Origin: Blastomussa wellsi
Lineage: Eukaryota > Cnidaria > Anthozoa > Scleractinia > Plerogyridae
DNA: 64,000 bases
Assembly (NCBI GenBank): GCA_947652115.1
Contig: OX393571.1
Span: forward strand, 15,979,173 to 16,043,172
Direction: 5' to 3'
Positions 54,894 through 63,800 of this stretch are shown piece by piece; the first letter of the stretch is position 1, and each line of letters begins with the position of its first letter. Under the pieces are notes generated by a model. That model was not told the DNA's origin. It worked only from the letters and a program-made list of their open reading frames with translations, and ran no database searches. A program made the translations under genes and the position numbers.

Positions 54894-57800
54894 GTATAAC
54901 AATATAATTTGGTTTTATCAACTGGGTTGATAATGTCAATTGGCCACCGTAAAGAGATTCAAGAGCTGACGTTTCGAGCGTTAACCCTTCGTCGGATTCC
55001 CTCCGACGAAGGGCTAACGCTCGAAACGTCAGCTCTTGAGTCTCTTTACGGTGGCTAATTGACATTATCAACCCAGTTGATAAAACCAAATTATATTACT
55101 ATAACGTAATGTTGCGTGACAATAACAATGTAAGATGATCTTCTATCTTACCAGTCACTGAGTACACATCATTTGCCCAAGGTCCTCCTTTGCCGTTCTT
55201 ACATCGATTGGATCGTCCATACTTCCGGTAAGTAACGTGAGCTCTTGGGCCTGTAGCGCACCAACCCTGATGTTGCACTGCAAACACTCTGTAGCCAAAC
55301 CTTAGAGCAACTAAAGCGCATCTGCGAATGGCGTCCTTTCTTCTTCGGTAGTATCCTTTAACTATTGGGTAACGACCGTCAACTCCCGGAATAGCTCGAC
55401 GACCAGTGTCCTTGAAGCATCCGAGTGGTTTGACTAATTATACAAACGAAAACTCAGTTTAGTATCTAGAAACGTTGGAAGTAATTTTATATTTAAAAAT
55501 AAATTTCGCCTAAATCTTTAAAAATAGGTTGGAAGAGCAAGGGATTTTTCTTCCTTGGCTCGGCTAATACTTGAATAATATATTAATAATATATTAATAT
55601 AGCAATAATAGTCCATTTCCAAGTTGAGTTTTACCTTCGTGCTAATACAAGTCTTCTCTTGCCTGTAAGTTCCTTTGCGTTCAAATCAAACTCGCTTTCG
55701 TTTGAAAACGTTTTGTACGAAAACTCGTTTTGACACAGAGACAATGAATGAGATTTTTTGGGCCGAGTCGAATGTTCGTCAACACTCTACTGGTGTTTCG
55801 CTATATCCGCGGAGGGGGTGCTGTAACCAACTAGTTGTTATAACATAAAATCAAAGTTTGGATAGGAAATGTAAGAGCTCTTCGTTATTTGAATATTCAG
55901 ATTTACTAGAAGCCAGTACTTACCACGGACTCCATTTGTCACTCGTATCGGTTGACCTAAAGAAGACAATGGTTTCAGAAATCTAACATCCTTTAAAAGC
56001 AAGTTTTATTTAAAAATCCAATGTCAAAATGGCATAAGCATTGAAAGATAAAGTAAAACGAAAAGCTGTATTTCCGATTTAATTGAAACTTCCCGCTATT
56101 AGTGCTTAAGTTGACAGACACCACTTATGGTATGTTCAATTACTACGTCATATTTGACTAGGTTATTTTCCATTTTAATTTCATATTACTTCATATTTGA
56201 CAGCATTGTTTTAGTTAACTATTATCAATGAGGACACTTTGTGATGCTTGTCATAAGGAGCTCACATCTCATTAGCGGTCAATCCTGGACATATCTGGCA
56301 GAGGCACACAAATTCTTCCTGGCGAATCCATAGAATATACGGAAATAAAAGAAAGTGACAAAGCTGCAAATAAATACAATCTAAAAGCACTGGTTCTTAC
56401 GTTTTCCGCCCCTGCAGTACCCCCACGGTTTGTTTCGTTTGTATACCCCCGAGCTAGTTGGGCACCAGGGCCTTCCGCGTCGAGTCTTGGCACATTTGTT
56501 GTAGCGTCGACGGCGATAGATAAATGGAAACACACAGCATTTTCCTGAAGTAGTTCTTTGCTTGCATGTACCTAAACGCAGATAAAAAGGGATTGCTAAT
56601 CAGAACCAACAGTGTCAGAGCTTTTTTTCTTTAGAATAAAGAATCATACGGATTTCAAGCTTTCAATAAGTTTAGTTTATTTAATTTATAACATCTTTTC
56701 CATGTCAGGACAGGTATCATCCACTTTTATTATATATACGTGAGTGTTTTACTGGGAATTTCACCACTCGTAAAATTCATACGAAACTACATCCGGGACC
56801 GTAGTAGCGTATTTTCCATATCTTCACTAGTTAGAATATCGATGACGTCATTTCCCGCCTTGCACGACTCAGTTTGTGTACAAAGCTGCGAAACGAACGT
56901 CGATAATGTGTTTTTGTCTATATAACAAAAAGAAAATTACACGTTAGCTCAAAGATATGAATTTTATGTTCTCGTGACAAGAACAATATATTGTTATTAT
57001 TATTATTATTGTTTTTACCACTCGAACATAAAATTCATATCTTCTCGCCACCGTGTAATATCCTCTATGTATATTCAAATTTATGAAGGCTGGACGAAAT
57101 ATCGGACAAAACCAATTAACCTTGCCAAAAAAGTGTCGTACTATTTATCGATCGTGTATTTTCAAAGAACTGTCTCAAATAGCATCTGCAAACTATATAA
57201 GATCCAGTAACGATATTTTTCATAGCCTTCCTTCCGTCGTATGGCCGTCTGCATTTGAACGTCTGGTAGATATATATCTCTCCCTTTCCCCGAGTGCAAT
57301 TTTTAATTATTTCAATCCACTTCCATCCCTGCCATCCTGTGCGATAGGTGGCAATAAATGGTTTCAGTGTAGTGATATAGTCCCAGATAACAAAGCGACA
57401 CTATTATTTCCGAGTTTCCATTGACACAAGGACATATTTCAGCATTTTACAATGACACCAAAATACCGTGACAGTGCCCCTTTAAGGTTTCAACGAAAGC
57501 TTACGTTCAGCCCCAAGCAACTAGAAATGAAACAAATATTAACATTAATTAAAACAAACCGAGTAATTTATTACCTGACACCCTGTAGACGTCATTCGCC
57601 CATGGTCCTCCTTTGCCATTTCTGCATCTGTTTGATCGGCCATATCTTGCATAGCTTCTGTAAGCCAGCGGTCCTGATCCACATTGGCCACCGTGTTGTA
57701 CACTAAACATCTTGTAGCCACGGTTAACCGCTACCATGGCACAAGTTTTAATGGCGAATTTTCTTCGTCGGTAGTTTCCTCTCAAAAGTTTGCTCTTGCC

Positions 57801-60800
57801 TTCCAGTATAGGAATGGCTCTGCGAGGAGCGTCTTTGAAGCAACCCATTCTTTGGACTGGAAAGAAATTATGTGACGAAAAATGAGTTAGACTGTAGCAG
57901 GCAAAAGACAGGCAATCGACGCGCATGTCAAAGTCAATTCGTTACGGGCGGTGCTTCTGTTTTGTCCGTTTGTTGGTTCTCGTCCTTGCTCCGAGGGTTT
58001 TTCTCTAGGTTCTCCTGTTTCCCTCCTCCACAAAAACCAACACTTCTAAATTCCAATTCGATCGGCAATCCGAGGCCACAGGATTACATTTTTGGTATTT
58101 TTCGTTGTTCTTGAACTTTATTATTACGCAGTGTCTTTTTTGTGATTCTGTATCTTATACTAGTATCGATCGAATTTCGCTCTCACTTTAAAGGCGGATT
58201 TCAATACCCGGCGGAGGATAAGCTCAATAAAGTATACATTTCAGCACACTTACTTGTTATCGATGATGTTATTTTCACCGGTCGCGCTGTGAAAGAAAAA
58301 CAGTTACTAAATGCTAGAAACTAATAACTGCAAGTTACTCTTTTAAGAGGAAAGGTAACGCTTGGCTTTGCCTTTGCTAAGCTTTAAAGCGGTGGCAAAC
58401 GAGGAAACATTGTTGCGGTCATATTGTTGCTAGTGACGTTTCCTTGTGCGCACAAACGAGGAAACATTTCTTGCGGACACAAAATGTAAAAGAACCCACA
58501 CACTAATCGTAAACAGTAGGTCCCCGGTGCTGTGGTCTGCTCTGTTCACATATGTACTCATGGGTTGGGTGGGTGGGGTGAGATCATGAATGGACTGATA
58601 GCGGCTGCAATAGGCGCTGACATCCGATCTCATCCCTGACAAGAAATGTAAAAGCGCATTTGAACATGCATATGGAAAATGCGCTATACAAATCTGGTTT
58701 TGGGTCGACAATCTTTTTGTTTTCCTTACAAAACCCCTAAATTGCTTTCCATTTAACTCTATGTCGTATCTTACTTCCTCGTTTAGCGCACCATCCATAC
58801 TGTTTGTCTTGGTCGTAGTTTGGAGTAATGGCGCACCAGGGCCGCCTAGAATTGCTTCTGGTACAGCTGCTGTATCGCCTGCCACGATAAATGAACGGGA
58901 ACACACAACAGTTACCAGTTGACGAGCGAGTACGACAAGAACCTATGAAAGCAAAACAAAACAAAACTACAATTAAGGGACGAAAAATTAGTTTACGAAA
59001 CTTATTAGTTTATGAAACTTATTGGTTTATGAAAATAGTTCATGAAAATCTCGGCGGACTTCTATCTAACAATCAGACTGCGAGTTTGGGTGGATCTGTG
59101 TTACTTTCCTGAAATACACACCTCTCAGAACGTAGACATCATTGGCCCAAGGTCCTCCCTTTCCATTCCTGCATCTGTTAGATTTCCCGTATCGGCCATA
59201 TGTTCGATAAGCGTATCTCGCTGACGCACACCATCCCCCATGTTGCACCGCGAACACACTATAGCGTCGCCTCTTGGCAGCCATTGCACATTTCTGAATA
59301 GCGTATTTTCTTCGACGGTAACTTCCTCTAAGTAGACGACTTCTTCCTTCCAGGGTTGATATGGCTCGTCGGCCTGTGTCTCTGAAGCAACCAATCCTGT
59401 ATGCTGAAGAGAACAAATGTACAATTTTACAACTGCTGCTCCTCCAACTCATAAGTAATTCAGGTTTGTCAGGTTAAAAGACAGAAAACCATAACCATCA
59501 GGCGCAGATCCAGGGAAAATGGTGTCCGTTTCTCGAGAACCTGGCATGCTCCAACAGGGAAAAGTTTTAAGCTTGAACTCTTAAGTGCCATTGTGGTGTG
59601 TTTTGAGTCACTCACAAGAGATGCTGACAAGGTGTTTTTGATATTAAAACTTGGAAACACTCTTTAACTCTAAGAATATTTACTTGTTATAATAGGTCTG
59701 GACGATTTCCGTAAAACGATGGAAACCGTACCTGGTTCCGCGCCGGTCCATGAAGGAGGTTTGGATACTGTTTATCAGAATTTAGGCTTTTCGCAAGGGA
59801 AAGATTGACCGAAAAATCCATTTCATAATTTATAAAGTGTCGGTACCAAGGGCAATGTGTATGAATGGGTCTTTAACACTTACCTTTCAAACCACTAGTA
59901 ATTTGTATGACCTTCGCTGTACAAATCGGAAAGAAAAGAGAATCGAAAAATTAGCGTAATTTAAAGATATTCACTAAGAAAATGTATAGAAAAGAAAGAA
60001 AAAGCAAACAAAACCACCAACGTAAATATAAAATAGACGTTTGCATAACAATACAAATTTTTCAATACTCAGTCTCTGACTAACAGGTGTGAGATACCCT
60101 TCAAATAAGCCAACACCAAAAACGAACAGCAGCAATTCCCATAAAGAGTGCCTTACCTCTTGAAGGACGGACAACGGGTTTAACCGGTTTAGGACGGCGA
60201 CCTAATAAGGAAATACAAAAAAAAATATGATAAGGGTTTTAGAGGGTAGTTTTTTTCTAACGTCGTATTGCAGAAGGACAACTATTCTAATTAAGTATGC
60301 GAGTCTGCATATACGTCAAGCCTTTGTGTGTGAACTATTCTAAGCAGTTTTGTCACGTGTTACTCTTTTTCGTGTAATGATTTTTTTTGTCTTGCGAGAG
60401 AAAAGATAGATTTACACAAAATAGCGTACGTCTAACACAGTTGCCCCACTTCTTGTCTCGATCATAATTGGGCGTCAGGGCACACCATGGTCGATTGTGG
60501 CGGGTCCTTGTACATCTGTTGTAACGACGGCCTCTGTAGATGAATGGTAGCCTGCAGCAGTAACGTGAAGTCGTCCTCTTTCGGCACCTCCCTGTTTGTG
60601 GCAAAAATAAATGAAGACAAAGGGAATTAAAAAATTCACGCGTTGCTGTAGTATCACGCCGCCTATTTTGTCACAAGAATATAAAATGCCGCAGTAAGTT
60701 CAAATAATGGACGGTACTAACAAGTTTCTATAAGTATTATTTAGTACTCTTATTTATATATAGGATACTTTTTTAAGGCACGGTGTCAACAAGGAATTCC

Positions 60801-63800
60801 AACGTTTCAAATTCCCAATGCTACCAGCAAATCATCATAAGATTGTTATTAATTTGAAGGGTATTGGTAGCTGACTTTGCCAGGCATTTGACCTAAAGCG
60901 TGGTTCACACGTGCGACGCAAATGCAAATGCAAATGCGAATGCGTGTGAACCGAGCTCAATTAACGCAAATGCAAGGTGAAAACTCAGTGTCGTCCGCTA
61001 TCTTGGAAAATGACTTCAACTGCGCCTGCGTATCTTACGTTCCAGGCTTTAGCTCGTATATATTGCCGGTTTGCAACTAATTCCGATTGTCATGCCATCC
61101 AACATGGCGTCGATGACGTCACTTGCAAACCAAAAATTATATAGTACACAATACACACCCGATTTGCGCAAAGGACTATATAGTTGTAGCCCTTTCTACG
61201 CATTACGCAGTTTTCCGTCTTACCGGATATAACGTACACATCATTCGCCCATGGTCCTCCCTTGCCGTTCCTACACCGATTAGACCGTCCGTACTTCTTG
61301 TAGGTCACGTGAGCCCTTGGACCAGTAGCACACCATCCCCGGTGTTGGACAGCAAGAGCTCTGTAACCAAACCTTAGAGCAACTAAGGCACATTTCACGA
61401 TGGCGTCGATTCGTTTTCGGTAATATCCTGTGACTAATGGATTGCGACCATCCATTTGTGGAATGGCTCGGCGGCCTGTGTCCTTGTAACAGCCGACAGA
61501 TTTTACTAGAAAAGAAGGATGACATTATCAGGAAAGAAGGAGTGTAAATTTCTACTTCTGTTGAGTGAAAATTGTTTCTCCTAAATCGGTATTTCTGGGC
61601 TCGAAAAACAACCAAATTTCCAGCTTGCCCTTGGGACAAGCATCTCTCCAATTTTGCTTGCAGGTGTGCAATTGAAAAAAGGATAACTTCGGAAACATTT
61701 GGACAGGGAAAGCGCAGAGTAAATTGCTAGTATGAACAGTGACATAATTATTATCGATACTTAAGGGCCCGAAAAACAATATGAATTTCAAGCTTGCCGT
61801 TTCCTTTCGGACAAGCAACTTTTAAATTTCGCTTGCAGAAAGAAGGTTTGATGATGAAAATTACGGGTAGAATCATATTTAAGACAACGTTTCGGCGTCC
61901 TCATGACACCATCATCAGGTCAAAATATAATATTCAACAGATAACAAGAATATTAATGTCCAAGTTCAAGTTCTCAGTCCCTTGAGGCTAGGTAACAGGT
62001 CACGAGAAACATTAAAAAACTATGGATATAGACAAAGAGGAGTACAGATTGCTTGTACACGAAAAATTACGAAGATTATCATTATGGATACTTTAGCGCT
62101 CGGCAAAAAATGTCAATCTCATATTTCGCTTGCCCGTGGAAGTTGCACGCTTGCTTATTTTAAAGTACTTTTTCATCATTTAGTTAGCAATTGTCTCGCC
62201 TGGGACCTTGCCAATTTGTAAGAAACTCCAGTATACTCTGAACGGCTGGACGGCATTTTCTCGCGACATGCTACCTTCGTATTTCTACTATTTTAGAACA
62301 ATAAAGAATAAAACTTCACTTACTGACAACTCCTCTTGTTACTCGTATTGGTCTAGCTGTAGAAATAAAGGAAAAGTTATCACAAAATGCGTTTTCAAAC
62401 TTACGGAAAGGTGAGCCATTGGGCGTCTGCACATAAGTACTTGTAATAAGGGAAAAGAAGTATACAAGACTCTAACTAAAACTTGGCAAGCGAGGGAACA
62501 AGTCCCAACGGCTAGTCCCAACAACACGCCCCTTCATGTGAAATATGGACCATAATCTGCGACTAGTTTGAAATGAAGGGACAAATCCCAGGGATTTTTT
62601 CCTCATAAAAGCCGGTGGAAACAAACGAAGGGACAAATACTGGTCCTCTCGGGTGCAGTCTTTATCGGTCCCTACAGCTGTAATCCCAGGGACTTGCCCC
62701 CTTGTGTGCCGAACATAATGCACGTGTCTTCAGTTATAAATAAACTATATTTTTAATAACATTCAACGCCTTACGCTTTGTTCCTCCCCTGCAGTACCCC
62801 CACAGTTTGTTCCTGCTGTAGTCTGGAGTGATCGCGCACCATCTCTGTCCTCGTCGATTCTTGGCGCAACCGTTGTATCGGCGCCTGTGATATATGAACG
62901 GCACACAGCAGAAACCTCTTGTAGTTCGATACCTGCACTTTCCTGAAAAGGAAAATATCAACGTTAAAAGGATTGACATATCCTAAATGAGAGAGCGGTA
63001 ATAATACGTTTTCTTTGCTTTGAATAGTCTGAGAAAGATAAATGAAGGTCCATAATAATTCTGTTTACCTTATTCTCGGGAGAGAACGACTTTTATGAAG
63101 AAAGACGATATAACTTAGACTGATACCTGACACTCTGTAAACGTCATTGGCCCATGGTCCTCCTTTGCCATTCCTACATCTGTTAGACCGACCATACTTT
63201 GCAAAGGTTCTGTGAGCCTGCGGTCCTGATGCACACCAGCCGCCATGTTGGATTCCCATGAATTTGTAGCCACGCCTAGCGGCTTCTAAGGCGCACTTTT
63301 GTATGGCCATTTTCCTTTTTCGGTAGCTTCCTCGTAAGAGAATGCTTCTTCCATCCAGCTGAGGGATGGCTCTATGAGATGTGTCCCTGAAACATCCAAC
63401 TTTCTGCACTGAAATTTCACGAAAAGAGCGTTCACTGATCAATACCAGTTTTCTACGCAACGTTCTTTCCACTTGCCACGCAATCTTCCAATTCTAAAGG
63501 ATTCTAGCGTCGGCTCAAAGTGCTATAGTAACGCTTGTGTGTCATCTGAGGAAGCTTAATCGGATTGGTCGACAGTCTAAGCTGCTTGAATAAACTGCAT
63601 TTGAACACCTTGAGCAAAATATCCTGCAAGCTTAACTGTATGTTATTGTTTTTATGCCGTGTAGACAATGGAAAGTGAGTTACTTACGTGTTACAGCTGG
63701 TGTCACTCTGATTGGACGAACTGTTGACACAAATTAAATGGAAAAAAATTAGCTGACCAATATAAGGGGCCATGTTCAGACAAAGTTTCAAAGTTGTTTA

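Noticed and set aside
56974..57424. Overlapping 78- and 113-codon plus-strand frames
   Set aside because: Composed of foldback and AT-rich intron sequence, and antisense to the giant gene.
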